From Corallococcus soli (GTDB lineage Bacteria; Myxococcota; Myxococcia; Myxococcales; Myxococcaceae), in contig NZ_JAAIYO010000001.1 in the NCBI RefSeq assembly GCF_014930455.1, positions 310,001-374,000 of the forward strand: a stretch of DNA of 64,000 nt, given 5' to 3'. The translations under genes were made by a program, and so were the position numbers. The notes beneath the pieces are model-generated. The model was not told the origin of the DNA. It saw only the letters and a program-made list of their open reading frames with translations, and did not search any database. Positions 18,315-27,446 of the stretch are shown piece after piece (within the stretch, counting starts at the first letter, position 1; each line of letters begins with the position of its first letter).

Positions 18315-20141
18315 ATGCAAGAACCCGTCATCGGCATCGACCTGGGCACTACCAACAGCGTCGTGGCGACCGTGGAAGACGGACGTCCGCGCCTCATCCC
18401 CTCACGTGCGGGAGGTCGCCTCACGCCCTCCGTCGTGGGCCTCACCCGCGCGGGCGACCGGCTGGTGGGGCAGGCGGCCCAGGCGCTGGCGGAGGAACAA
18501 CCCGACGCGGTGGTGTGGGCCACCAAGCGCTTCCTCGGGCGCCGGTACACGCCGGAGCTGGTGCAGCAGGCGAAGTCGGTGGTGCCCTACCCCCTGGTGG
18601 CCGGCCCCTCCGGCGACGTGCGCGTGAAGCTGGCGGGCCGGGTGCTGCCCACCACGCAGGTGTCCGCCTTCATCCTGGGCGAGCTGCGCCTGGACGCGCA
18701 GGCCCACTTCGGCCGCGACGTGCGCAAGTGCGTCATCACGGTTCCGGCCAACTTCGACGACAACCAGCGCCAGGCCACGCGCGAGGCGGCGAGCATCGCG
18801 GGGCTGGAGGTGGTGCGGCTGGTCAACGAGCCCACCGCGGCGGCGCTGGCGTACGGCCTGTCGCGCGGCTTCGAGGGCAGCGCGCTGGTGTTCGACCTGG
18901 GCGGCGGCACCTTCGACGTGTCCATCCTGGACGTGAAGGCGGGCGTCTTCGAGGTGAAGGCCACGGGCGGCGACCACGCGCTCGGGGGCGAGGACTTCGA
19001 CCAGCGAATCGTCCAGTGGCTGCTGGCGCAGGTGGAGGACGCCTTCCAGGACGCGGTGTCCAAGGACGCGCAGTCGCTGCGCCGGCTGAAGGTGGCGGCG
19101 GAGGCGGCCAAGCGCGAGCTCACCGAAAGGGACGAGGCCAGCATCACCGTGTCCGGCCTGGGCGACCACGCCTCGGGCGGGAAGCGCTTCACGGAGATCA
19201 ACACCGCGCTCACGCGCAGCTTCTTTGAAACCCTCTCCGAGCCCCTGTCGCGCCGCTGCCTGGAGGTCTGCAAGAGCGTGATGGCGGAGGCGAAGATGGA
19301 TCCGCGCTCGGTGGACGTGGTGCTGCTGGTGGGCGGCATGACGCGCGTGCCGCTGGTGCGCCGGCTGGTGGCGGACTTCTTCGGCCGCGCGCCGTCCACG
19401 GACGTGCACCCGGACGAAGCGGTGGCGCTGGGCGCCGCGGTGCAGGCGGACGAACTCTTGCGGCAGTCCGGGCAGGCGCTGCTGCTGGACGTGGCCAGCC
19501 AGAGCCTGGGCGTGGGCGTGATGGGCGGGCGCGTGAAGCGCCTCATCCCCCGCAACACGGGCGTGCCGGTGGTGGCGCGCGACATCTTCTTCCCGGGCAC
19601 CTCCGGCCAGGCCGAGGCGCGCATCCCCGTGTACCAGGGGGAGAGCGAGTTCCAGGATGAGAACCACAAGCTGGGCGAGGTGGTCCTCAAGAACCTGCAC
19701 GTCGCCGCGCGCGGGGAGACGCCCCTGGAGGTCGTCTTTGAATTGTCCGGCGAGGGCACGCTGTCCGTGAAGGCCACCGACCTGACCTCCGGCAACATGG
19801 AGGTGGTCCGCCTGGAGGCCCGCGCCGGCCTGCCGCAGGGCGAGGCGGAGAAGCTGGGCCAGGAGCAGATGAACTACGCCCAGGCCCAGGGCGTGGTGGA
19901 CGCGCGCAAGGCAGAGGAGACCTTCCGCAAGCTGCTGGAGCGCGGGGAGAAGCTGGCGCGCCTGCTCCAGAAGAGCGCGAAGGAGAACCCCAGCCCGGAG
20001 GCCGAGTCCGCCGTGGGCACCGTGCAGCAGCTGCTGGTGGGCGGCAAGGACGCGCTGGCGGCCGGGGACGCGGCGCAGTGCGCCCAGATTGCTCGCCAGC
20101 TCACGAAGCTTCTGTCCGGTCGCGCGGAACCCCGGAGCTGA
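18315..20141 (+). CDS. Hsp70/DnaK-family chaperone paralogue
   Basis: This 608-residue protein has the full Hsp70 ATPase domain: phosphate 1 motif VIGIDLGTTNSVVATVEDG (residues 5-23), KRFLGRRYTPE, VITVPANFDDNQRQATREAA, NEPTAAALAYG, phosphate 2 VFDLGGGTFDVSILDV and adenosine motif LLVGGMTRVPLVRRLV. A substrate-binding domain follows (SLGVGVMGGRVKRLIPRNTGVPV) with a short helical lid. It lacks the long DnaK C-terminal tail ending EEVD-like, and the lid is shortened, so it is a paralogue, not the housekeeping DnaK. No dnaJ or grpE is adjacent. Myxobacteria carry many such copies, some with roles in social motility or development; which one this is cannot be told. Confidence 0.9.
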   Translation: MQEPVIGIDLGTTNSVVATVEDGRPRLIPSRAGGRLTPSVVGLTRAGDRLVGQAAQALAEEQPDAVVWATKRFLGRRYTPELVQQAKSVVPYPLVAGPSGDVRVKLAGRVLPTTQVSAFILGELRLDAQAHFGRDVRKCVITVPANFDDNQRQATREAASIAGLEVVRLVNEPTAAALAYGLSRGFEGSALVFDLGGGTFDVSILDVKAGVFEVKATGGDHALGGEDFDQRIVQWLLAQVEDAFQDAVSKDAQSLRRLKVAAEAAKRELTERDEASITVSGLGDHASGGKRFTEINTALTRSFFETLSEPLSRRCLEVCKSVMAEAKMDPRSVDVVLLVGGMTRVPLVRRLVADFFGRAPSTDVHPDEAVALGAAVQADELLRQSGQALLLDVASQSLGVGVMGGRVKRLIPRNTGVPVVARDIFFPGTSGQAEARIPVYQGESEFQDENHKLGEVVLKNLHVAARGETPLEVVFELSGEGTLSVKATDLTSGNMEVVRLEARAGLPQGEAEKLGQEQMNYAQAQGVVDARKAEETFRKLLERGEKLARLLQKSAKENPSPEAESAVGTVQQLLVGGKDALAAGDAAQCAQIARQLTKLLSGRAEPRS

Positions 20142-20233
20142 GCCCCCGTGGACGTGGCGGAAGGCGTCCACCAGCGCACGTTGACGCGCCGGGTGCGTGG
20201 TGACTTTCCTGGAGTCCGCCTATCTCCGGAGTC

Positions 20234-21406
20234 ATGACGACCCCCGGATTTTCTCCCCGCCCGAGAGACCTGGTCTTCGTGGTGGACGACTCGCGGACGG
20301 CGCGGGACGTGGTGCGGCTGCACCTGTCGCGCATGGGCTGCGACGTGGTGGCCCTGGAGGGGGCGGAGGCGTGCCTCGCGGAGCTCCAGCAGCGGGTACC
20401 GGCGCTCATCCTGATGGACCTGCACCTGGAGAAGCTCCAGGGGGATGAGGCGTGCCGCGCGGTGAAGGCGCACGCGGCCGGGCGCAACGTGCCGGTGGTG
20501 ATGTTCACCGCCGCGGACGAACCCCATGAGGTGATGCACTGCGGGCGCGCGGGCGCGGACGACTTCCTGCCCAAGCCCGTGTGCCAGGAGGCGCTGGCGG
20601 CGAAGGTGGCCGCGGTGAGGGCGTCGCGGGAGCGCGTCTGGACGGGCCCTCCGCGCGGGCGCGGCGTGCTGCTGGTGGAGGGTGGCCGCTTCCTGCACAC
20701 CTTCCTGGGCGGGGCGCTGGAGCACGAGGGGCTGCACGTGCTCTACGCCAAGGACCTGGAGGACGCGGGGGCGCAGGCGGCGGCCCACGGCGACCGGCTG
20801 GATGGCTTCGTGGTGGACGTGTCGCGGCTGCCGCGCGAGGCCCTGGCCCTGGCCGCGCGCATCCGGGAGCTGTACCCGCGCAAGCCGCTGGTGCTGATGT
20901 CGCGCGTGGAGGAGTCGCCGGACGTGCTCGCCCGCGCGCTGGAGCTGTGCGGCGCGCCGCTCCTGGAGAAGCGCCACCTGGGCGCGGACGAGCTGCTGGG
21001 GCGGGTGCTCGCGCGCCTGGCGCCGAACACCGTGCCGCTGCGGGCCGCGGAGCGCGTGCCCTTCTTCACCGTGGTGGAGTTCTCCACGGCGGGCGGGCCC
21101 ACGCTCAGCGGCTTCAGCCACGACGCCAGCCCCCAGGGCCTCTTCGTGCGCACGCTCACGCCCGCGCGCGAGGGCGCCCGGCTGTCCCTGCGGCTGGTGA
21201 TGGCCGGCCAGCGCACCCCGTGCGAGGCGCAGGCGGTGGTGGCGTGGTCCAACCCGCCCGGCCCCGGCAGCGCCTTCCGCTCGCAGACGGGCATGGGCCT
21301 CAAGCTGGAGGGCATGGACGCGCAGCTCCAGCAGCGCTTCGTGCGCTTCGTGCCGCAGACCCTCGGTTTTCCCACCGCCGGCCCGGCGCGCGCCTCAGGT
21401 TTCTGA
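20234..21406 (+). CDS. REC-REC-PilZ response regulator
   Basis: This 390-residue protein has an N-terminal receiver (FVVDDSRTARDVVRLHL, phospho-acceptor Asp in LILMDLHLEKLQGDE, Lys in FLPKPV). A second receiver-like domain (GVLLVEGGRFLHTFL; VVDVSRLP) lacks the paired N-terminal acids, and its lysine is in a different context, so it is probably not phosphorylated. The C-terminal domain resembles the myxobacterial PilZ subfamily: SHDASPQGLFV matches DxSxxG, but the upstream RxxxR c-di-GMP motif is not evident. The protein could pass a phosphorylation signal to a PilZ output, with c-di-GMP binding uncertain. Just downstream of the Hsp70 gene on the same strand (about 90 bases). Confidence 0.82.
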   Translation: MTTPGFSPRPRDLVFVVDDSRTARDVVRLHLSRMGCDVVALEGAEACLAELQQRVPALILMDLHLEKLQGDEACRAVKAHAAGRNVPVVMFTAADEPHEVMHCGRAGADDFLPKPVCQEALAAKVAAVRASRERVWTGPPRGRGVLLVEGGRFLHTFLGGALEHEGLHVLYAKDLEDAGAQAAAHGDRLDGFVVDVSRLPREALALAARIRELYPRKPLVLMSRVEESPDVLARALELCGAPLLEKRHLGADELLGRVLARLAPNTVPLRAAERVPFFTVVEFSTAGGPTLSGFSHDASPQGLFVRTLTPAREGARLSLRLVMAGQRTPCEAQAVVAWSNPPGPGSAFRSQTGMGLKLEGMDAQLQQRFVRFVPQTLGFPTAGPARASGF

Positions 21407-21533
21407 GAGCGGAGGCCCCCCTGCGGGGCCCCGCAACCCCTGGCAATCCCTGGCCGTCACCCGGGGATTCCTCCCTGGCACGGGCGTGGCAGTGCCCCGG
21501 CCCCGCGAAGCTTTCGAGGGAGGGACCCAAGGC

Positions 21534-23684
21534 ATGCACTGGACGCGTTTCGGAGGAGTGGGGCTCACGCTGCTGGCGGTGGGCTGTGGCGACGGCGACA
21601 AGGGTCCCCCGGATGGGCTGGCCAACGAACCCGTGCAGCAGGCGCTGCGGCTGGAGGAGTTCGCCGCGTGCGAGGACCTGGAGCAGTACATCGAGGACAC
21701 CGCGTCCAAGCACATGCGCACGAGCCTGGAGCAGCAGCGGCCCGGCTTCTGGGACAGGTTCGGCCGCAACCGGGGCGTGGACATGGGCAGTCCTCCTCCC
21801 ATGGCGGAGGGGGACGCCTCGTCGGGCGGTGGCAGCCCGTCGCCTTCCCAGGGCCCCAAGGACTCCACCGGCACGAACAACCAGGTGGAGGGCGTGCACG
21901 AGTCGGACTTCGTGCAGAACGACGGCACGCGCATCTTCGTGCTGTCGGGCAAGCGCCTCTACGCGCACCGCTCGTGGCCCGCGGAGCAGTTGACGCTGGC
22001 GGGCTCGCTGGAGGTGGAGGGCTGGCCCCGGGAGATGCTGCTGGATGAGCACCAGCGGCTGGTCATCATCTCGCAGGTGCGCCTGGGCCTGCCGGGCCGT
22101 CCGGCCGGCGGAGGTATCTACGTGGGCGACGGCGCGCCGATGCCGATGATCGACTGCTCAGGCTCCGGCTTCGGCTGTGGCTACTACGCGGCCGACAGCA
22201 CCAAGGTCACGACGGTGGACGTGTCGGACGTGGCCAACCCCACGGTGGTGGATCAGGTGTACCTGCCGGGCCTCTTCACGCAGGCGCGCCGCGTGGACAG
22301 CTCCGTGCGCCTGGTGCTGTCGGATGCGTTCCGCTGGCCGGCGGGCGTGCGGTCCTGGGTGAACTACACGGAGGAGCTCTACAAGGACGAGGACAAGCTG
22401 GATGACGCCATCGACGCGCAGATTGCCCACAACGAGAAGCTGATCCGCGCGAACACGCTGGACCAGTGGCTGCCCGCGGGCAGGCGCGTGGACGCGGCGG
22501 GCGTGACGACGGCGTTGCCGGTGTCGTGCGGTGACTTCTACCGGAGCAACGCGCCGTCCGCGCTGGGCTTCGTGACGGTGGCCTCAATGGACCTGGACGC
22601 GCAGGCGGCGGCGCCGGGGCGCACCAGCCTGGTGGCGGAGCCGGGCACGGTGTACGCGTCCAAGGACTCGCTCTACCTGACGCATTCGCACTCGTGGTGG
22701 TGGCCGGAGCCGGGGCAGAAGGACTTCACCTACGTGCACAAGTTCGACACCCGTCAGCCGGGCCGCGCGGTGTACGCGGGCTCCGGCACGGTGGAGGGCG
22801 TGCCCGTCAACCAGTTCGCCCTGGACGAACACGAAGGCGTGCTGCGGCTGGCCACGACCGTCACCACGCGCCTGCCGGAGGAGAAGAACCAGGACTGGTG
22901 GTGGGGGCGCACGACGACGGCGAGCCGCGTGACGACGATGGGCATGAAGGACGGGCGGCTCAAGGAGCTGGGCCGCAGCGCGGACCTGGCCGAAGGGGAG
23001 CGCATCTACAGCGCGCGCTTCGTGGGCACGCGCGGCTACATCGTCACCTTCCTCCAGGTGGACCCGCTCTTCACCTTCGACCTGAGCGACCCGGCCAACC
23101 CGCGCAAGGTGGGTGAGCTGAAGGTGCCCGGCTTCTCCACGTACCTGCACCCGGTGGGTGACCACCACCTGCTGACGATGGGCGTGCACGTGGACCCGAA
23201 CGGCGGCTGCTGCGGGGAGCGTTCGCTGAAGCTGTCGCTCTTCGACGTCAGCGACATGGCGAACCCGAAGGAGGCCTTCACGCAGCTGGTGGGCACCGCC
23301 TACGGCTGGAGCGAGGCCGTCTACGAGCACAAGGCCTTCAACTACTTCCCGGCCAAGGGCCTGGTCGCCATCCCCTTCACGGACTACACCCCCCGCGGCT
23401 ACAGCGGGAACGACTACTGGAGTGGCTTCCGCACGGAGCTGCGCGTGTTCCGCGTGGACCTGGCGGCGGGCATCTCCCCGGTGGGCGCCGTGAGCATGAC
23501 GGACATGTACCAGCAGGCGCAGACGCCGGACTGGAGCTGGTACTACACGCCGGACGTGCGCCGCAGCGTGATGGCGGACGACTACGTGTACGCCATCAGC
23601 GACGCGGGGGTGCGCGTGGCGAAGCTGGGCAACCTCCAGGCGCCGCTGGTCACGACGCGCTTCACCAAGGTCGTCAACCCCTGA
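21534..23684 (+). CDS. Beta-propeller lipoprotein (Beta_propel family)
   Basis: This 716-residue protein starts at an ATG following GAGGGAGGG. It has a lipoprotein signal (LTLLAVGCGDGD) and then a Gly/Ser-rich linker. The rest matches the secreted C-terminal beta-propeller family distantly related to WD40: STGTNNQVEGVHESDFVQNDGTRIFVLSG, VDVSDVANPTVVDQVYLPG, ARFVGTRGYIVTF, FDLSDPANPRKVGELKVPGFSTYLHP and SLFDVSDMANPKEAFTQLVG. (Each quoted piece is a fragment of a separate blade.) Homologues are secreted or membrane-anchored with no clear role. Full-length by eye, with unusually many Trp residues (SHSWWWPEP, QDWWWGR). No operon partner is evident. Confidence 0.82.
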   Translation: MHWTRFGGVGLTLLAVGCGDGDKGPPDGLANEPVQQALRLEEFAACEDLEQYIEDTASKHMRTSLEQQRPGFWDRFGRNRGVDMGSPPPMAEGDASSGGGSPSPSQGPKDSTGTNNQVEGVHESDFVQNDGTRIFVLSGKRLYAHRSWPAEQLTLAGSLEVEGWPREMLLDEHQRLVIISQVRLGLPGRPAGGGIYVGDGAPMPMIDCSGSGFGCGYYAADSTKVTTVDVSDVANPTVVDQVYLPGLFTQARRVDSSVRLVLSDAFRWPAGVRSWVNYTEELYKDEDKLDDAIDAQIAHNEKLIRANTLDQWLPAGRRVDAAGVTTALPVSCGDFYRSNAPSALGFVTVASMDLDAQAAAPGRTSLVAEPGTVYASKDSLYLTHSHSWWWPEPGQKDFTYVHKFDTRQPGRAVYAGSGTVEGVPVNQFALDEHEGVLRLATTVTTRLPEEKNQDWWWGRTTTASRVTTMGMKDGRLKELGRSADLAEGERIYSARFVGTRGYIVTFLQVDPLFTFDLSDPANPRKVGELKVPGFSTYLHPVGDHHLLTMGVHVDPNGGCCGERSLKLSLFDVSDMANPKEAFTQLVGTAYGWSEAVYEHKAFNYFPAKGLVAIPFTDYTPRGYSGNDYWSGFRTELRVFRVDLAAGISPVGAVSMTDMYQQAQTPDWSWYYTPDVRRSVMADDYVYAISDAGVRVAKLGNLQAPLVTTRFTKVVNP

Positions 23685-23781
23685 GGTCCTGACGGGGCAG
23701 GAGGGCGGTCAGGCGGGGAGGGGAGGCGCGTCCATCGTTCGGGCAGCGCAATCCCCTCCCGAAGAGGCTATAGGCCCGCCC

Positions 23782-25185
23782 ATGTCGCCCGAAGCCCCGG
23801 AGTCGTCCGTGTCGTCGTCCCACTCGGTCCGCAACCGGGGGGAGCTGCGCGCCCTGCTCGCGCTGGCGCTGCCCCTGTGCATCGCGCAGGCGGGCCAGTC
23901 GCTCATGGGCCTGGTCGACACGCTCATCGTCGGCCGGGCCGGCACGTCCGCGCTGGCGGCGGTGGGCCTGAGCCACAGCCTGTTCTTCGCCGTCAGCAGC
24001 TTCGGCATGGGGCTGATGATGGGCGTGGACCCGCTGGTGTCGCAGGCCATTGGCGCGCGCAACCCGGTGCGCGCGCGCAACGTGCTGTGGCAGGGCGTGT
24101 GGCTGTCCGCGTTCGTGGGGCTGGTGCTGTGGGCGGTGCTCATCACCGTCCCGTCGGCCCTGCCGTGGGTGGGCGTGGCGGAGGAGCAGATCGTCCAGGT
24201 GCGCGCGTTCCTGCACTTCCGCGCGCCCAGCCTGCCGCTGATGCTCATCTTCCTCACGGTGCGCGCGTACCTCCAGGCCATCGGGAAGCCCCGGCCGCTG
24301 GTGGTGTCCACCGTGGCGGCCAACGTCCTGAACCTCATGATGGTGCCGCTGTTCGTCTTCGGCGGCGCGTCCCTGCCCGCGTGGACGGGCCCCCTGGCGC
24401 TCGTGCCGGCGATGGGCGCGGCGGGCGCGGCGCTGTCCACGCTGCTGTGCACGGGCATGGAGGTGCTCATCGTGGCGCGGTCGGTGCGCGGGATTCCCGT
24501 GCCGGGGACGCCGTCCCTGCGGCCGGTGCTGGCGGACCAGCTGCGCGCGTTCCGGGTGGGGCTGCCCATTGGCCTGCACATCGCGGCGGAGGTGGGCGTC
24601 TTCGCGCTGGCGGGCGTGCTGGCCGCGCGGCTGGGCCCGGCGAGCGTGGGCGCGCATCAGATCGCCATCTCCTTCGCGAGCCTCACCTTCACCATGGCGC
24701 TGGGCATCGGCAACGCGGGCAGCGTGCGGGTGGGCTGGGCGGTGGGGGCGCATGACACGCCGCAGGCGCGCAGGAGCGGGCTGATGGCCTTCGCCATCGG
24801 CACGGTGGTGATGTCCGTGGGCGGGCTCGTCTTCGCGCTGTTCCCGGGGGGGCTCGCGAGGCTCGCGGGCGCGCCGCCGGAGGTGCTGCCGCTGCTGCTG
24901 CCGCTCCTGATGGTGAGCGCCATCTTCCAGGTGTTCGACGGCGTGCAGGGCGTGGGCGCGGGCGTGCTCCGGGGCGCGGGCCACACGCGCTTCACCTTCC
25001 TGGCGAACATCGTGGGCCACTACGCCGTGGGCCTGCCCCTGACGCTGCTCCTGGGCTTCGGCCTGGGCATGGGCGTGCTGGGCATCTGGTGGGGCCTGTG
25101 CGCGGGCCTCATCTTCGTGGCCATGGCCGTGTTCTGGCGCTTCTGGCGCGTGAGCGCGGGCACGCTGCGGCCCCTGGAGAACTGA
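23782..25185 (+). CDS. MATE-family multidrug/cation efflux transporter
   Basis: This 467-residue membrane protein has twelve predicted membrane segments. MATE hallmarks in the first half are LALPLCIAQAGQSLMGLVDTLIVG, GMGLMMGVDPLVSQAIGARN and VNVLN-like AANVLNLMMVPLFVFGG. The internal pseudo-repeat in the second half starts FRVGLPIGLHIAAEVGVFA and ends with FDGVQGVGAGVLRGAGHTRFTF and GIWWGLCAGL. MATE pumps exchange Na+ or H+ for drugs or metabolites across the inner membrane; the substrate is not predictable. It stands alone between a lipoprotein gene and a convergent esterase gene. Confidence 0.9.
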   Translation: MSPEAPESSVSSSHSVRNRGELRALLALALPLCIAQAGQSLMGLVDTLIVGRAGTSALAAVGLSHSLFFAVSSFGMGLMMGVDPLVSQAIGARNPVRARNVLWQGVWLSAFVGLVLWAVLITVPSALPWVGVAEEQIVQVRAFLHFRAPSLPLMLIFLTVRAYLQAIGKPRPLVVSTVAANVLNLMMVPLFVFGGASLPAWTGPLALVPAMGAAGAALSTLLCTGMEVLIVARSVRGIPVPGTPSLRPVLADQLRAFRVGLPIGLHIAAEVGVFALAGVLAARLGPASVGAHQIAISFASLTFTMALGIGNAGSVRVGWAVGAHDTPQARRSGLMAFAIGTVVMSVGGLVFALFPGGLARLAGAPPEVLPLLLPLLMVSAIFQVFDGVQGVGAGVLRGAGHTRFTFLANIVGHYAVGLPLTLLLGFGLGMGVLGIWWGLCAGLIFVAMAVFWRFWRVSAGTLRPLEN

Positions 25186-25207
25186 GGCGTCCAGGAGTCG
25201 CGGTGGC

Positions 25208-25921
25208 TCAGGCCGGCAGGTAGTGGCGGATCATCTGCCGCCACACGGGCCAGTCGTGGGTGCCGCCGTCCCAGATGGACAGGTCGTTGCGGATGTCCTT
25301 CTGCCAGAGCAGCTTGGACAGGTGCTCGTTGGAGGGGCGGCAGAAGTCGTGCTCGCCCACGGCCAGGGTCATCTCCACGCGGCGCAGGGCGTTGAGGCGC
25401 GCGGCGTCGTGCAGGCCGGGCAGCCAATGGGGCGCGGTGTGGAAGTACACCTGTTCGTCGTGGTGGCCGTCCAGGAAGTCGTCCGTCTCGAACTTGCCGC
25501 CCAGGGAGATGAGGCGCTGGAAGACGTGCGGGTGGCGCAGGCCCACATTGTACGTGTGGAAGCCGCCCAGGCTGCACCCGGCCAGCGTGAGCCGCCCTCC
25601 GGAGGCGCGGCCGCGCACCAGCGGGACGGCTTCGCTGACCAGGTAGTCCTCCCACTGGGCATGGCGGGCCACGCGCACGGCCGGGGCGACGTGCTTGTTG
25701 TACCAGGACTCCTCGTCCACGGAGTCCACGCACAGCACGACGTAGCGGCCCGCGGAGATGCCGTCCGCGAGCGCGCCGATGAGGCCGAAGTCCTCGGCCT
25801 GGTAGAAGCGGCCCTTGCTGGTGGGGACCAGGATGATGGGCTCGCCCGAGTGCCCGTACAGCAGCACCTCCATGTCCCGGTTCAGCCGCTGGCTGTACCA
25901 GCGGTGGTATTCGCGGTTCAT
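25208..25921 (-). CDS. Putative esterase, alpha/beta hydrolase (esterase D-like)
   Basis: The 237-residue protein starts at MNREYHRW with AAGGTGA upstream. It follows the pattern of the putative esterase family (esterase D, enterochelin esterase type): MEVLLYGHSGEPIILVPTSKGRFYQAEDF, then nucleophile elbow LAGCSLGGFHTYN (Ser in GCSLGG), TLAVGEHDFC with the acidic residue, and DGGTHDWPVWRQM with the catalytic His. No signal peptide, so it is cytoplasmic. Homologues are annotated only as esterases. It lies next to a second alpha/beta hydrolase on the same strand, 62 bases upstream; they may be co-transcribed. Confidence 0.8.
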   Translation of the reverse strand: MNREYHRWYSQRLNRDMEVLLYGHSGEPIILVPTSKGRFYQAEDFGLIGALADGISAGRYVVLCVDSVDEESWYNKHVAPAVRVARHAQWEDYLVSEAVPLVRGRASGGRLTLAGCSLGGFHTYNVGLRHPHVFQRLISLGGKFETDDFLDGHHDEQVYFHTAPHWLPGLHDAARLNALRRVEMTLAVGEHDFCRPSNEHLSKLLWQKDIRNDLSIWDGGTHDWPVWRQMIRHYLPA

Positions 25922-25983
25922 GCCCGTCACCTTAACCGGCGCGTCCGCGACGCAAGCGCGGCGGGCGCCTGGACGCGCGCCGG

Positions 25984-26712
25984 TCAGCCGGCAGTGAACA
26001 CCTGCCGGGTGGGCTCCCCACCCCTCCACGGCGTGAGAAAGGCGTCCGCCTCCCGGGCGATGGTCTCCAGGGAGGCGGTCAGCTCGTGGCCGTCATCCAC
26101 CTCCACCAGCCGGACGTGGCGCTTGCCCTGTGCCCATTCGCGCGAGTAGCGCACGTCGCAGGTGTCGTCCCGGCGACCGTGGACGATGAGGGTGGGCACG
26201 CGCACGTCGGGCCAGACGCCCAGGCGGGCGTCCATGGCCTGGGCCTCCTCCACGATGCCGTGGTGCACGCGGGTGCGGCGCTTCTCCGCGTGGTCGTCCG
26301 TTTCGAGGAAGCCCGTGCGCTCCCAGTGGGCCCAGGCTTCCGCGCCCATGCGGCGCTGGAGCTGCTCCACGAAGTGGAACGCGGGGGCGAGCAGCACCAG
26401 GGCCCCCACGCGGGCATCCCGCTCCGCGGAGCGCGCGGCGACGAGCCCGCCCAGGCTGGAGCCGATGAGCACCGCGCGGGCGTTGTCCTGGGGAGGGCCC
26501 AGCGCGTCGCGCACGGTGTCGAGCATGGCGCTCAGGCCCAGGCGCTCCATGGACGGCACGCGCAGGTTGAGGCGCTCCAGGTGGATGCCCTGCTTCGCCC
26601 AGTGCGCGTCCAGCCAGACGCCCTTGGTGGAGGCGGGGCCGGACGCGAAGCCGTGCAGGTACAGCCAGCGGGGACCTGGGGGGGACAGGGGAGGCGCGTT
26701 CATGGCGCGCAC
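25984..26712 (-). CDS. Alpha/beta hydrolase (YqiA-like)
   Basis: The 242-residue protein begins PRWLYLHGFASGPASTKG, typical of small YqiA/YcfP-type alpha/beta hydrolases (LYLHGFxSSPxSxK). The nucleophile motif is VLIGSSLGGLVAA, the acid is in VHGRRDDTCDV and the His in VDDGHELTAS. Esterase or thioesterase activity on an unknown substrate is likely. Two starts are possible: GTG at 26712 (four bases after GGGGG) or ATG at 26703; the difference is three residues. It starts just 10 bases after the stop of the barrel-like protein gene on the same strand, so the pair is probably an operon. Confidence 0.8.
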   Translation of the reverse strand: MRAMNAPPLSPPGPRWLYLHGFASGPASTKGVWLDAHWAKQGIHLERLNLRVPSMERLGLSAMLDTVRDALGPPQDNARAVLIGSSLGGLVAARSAERDARVGALVLLAPAFHFVEQLQRRMGAEAWAHWERTGFLETDDHAEKRRTRVHHGIVEEAQAMDARLGVWPDVRVPTLIVHGRRDDTCDVRYSREWAQGKRHVRLVEVDDGHELTASLETIAREADAFLTPWRGGEPTRQVFTAG

Positions 26713-26722
26713 TGTACCCCCA

Positions 26723-27322
26723 TCAAAACCGCAGCACGGGGCCGGCGGTGATGCTCTGGAGGGGTTTGGCGCAGGCGCTGTTGTCCGTGTCCGCGTCCTT
26801 CGTGAACTTCAGGTCGCAGAACTGGAGGGCGGTGGCGACGGACACGCCCCAGTGGTCGCCGAACCAGCCGTCCAGGCCCACGCGGAAGGCCATGCTGGTG
26901 ACGTCGAAGTCCTCGCGGCGCAGCTGCCCCAGGCTGTTGGGGGTGAAGGGCTTCGCCCAGCTCTTGGCCAGCCGCGCCCCCAGCCACGGCGTCACCGGCT
27001 TGTCGCCGAGGAAGCGCAGGCGGGCCTCGATGCCCACGGCGGTGTAGTCCAACTGCACGCGGCTGAGCTGGGACGGGTTCTGGGCCTGCGCGAACTGCTG
27101 CCCCCAGGTCTGCGTCGTTTCAAAGACGGCGCCCAGGGACAGGCCGGGCGGCGTCTCCACGCCCAGCCACGCCTGCAACGTGGGGCCCTTGGCGCGCCAG
27201 TCGCTGAAATGGTCCAGGGTGACCCCCGCGCCCAGCGAGGCGTAGCCATGCCACCCGCCCGCAACCGCTGGCCCCGCTGCCAGCACGCCCACCAGCGCCA
27301 GCCACTTCCACTTCGTTTCCAT
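26723..27322 (-). CDS. Exported barrel-like protein of unknown function
   Basis: The 199-residue protein starts METKWKWLALVGVLAAGPAVAGG, a signal peptide ending AVA-GG. The remainder is amphipathic beta-strands (WHGYASLGAGVTLDHF, LQAWLGVETPPGLSLGAVF, IEARLRFLGDKPVTPWLGARL) ending SITAGPVLRF, with a terminal Phe as in outer-membrane barrels. A pair of Cys (FCDLKF, SACAKP) may form a disulfide. No family recognised. It is divergent from the moxR gene over 124 bases. Confidence 0.65.
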   Translation of the reverse strand: METKWKWLALVGVLAAGPAVAGGWHGYASLGAGVTLDHFSDWRAKGPTLQAWLGVETPPGLSLGAVFETTQTWGQQFAQAQNPSQLSRVQLDYTAVGIEARLRFLGDKPVTPWLGARLAKSWAKPFTPNSLGQLRREDFDVTSMAFRVGLDGWFGDHWGVSVATALQFCDLKFTKDADTDNSACAKPLQSITAGPVLRF

Positions 27323-27446
27323 CGCGCCACTGTATGCCGGCCCGGCGGCGGGGACAGGCCTGCCCGGTCGCCCGGGTGTCGTCGCGCCTGAAGGCAGCGA
27401 GGAGGCTGGCTTCGCGGAGGGCGGGGGGCCGGCTAGGCTTGGGCGC

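Noticed and set aside
21412-21440. GGCCCC/GGGGCC stem after the REC-REC-PilZ gene as a terminator
   Set aside because: Short stem without U-run, expected often in this GC range.
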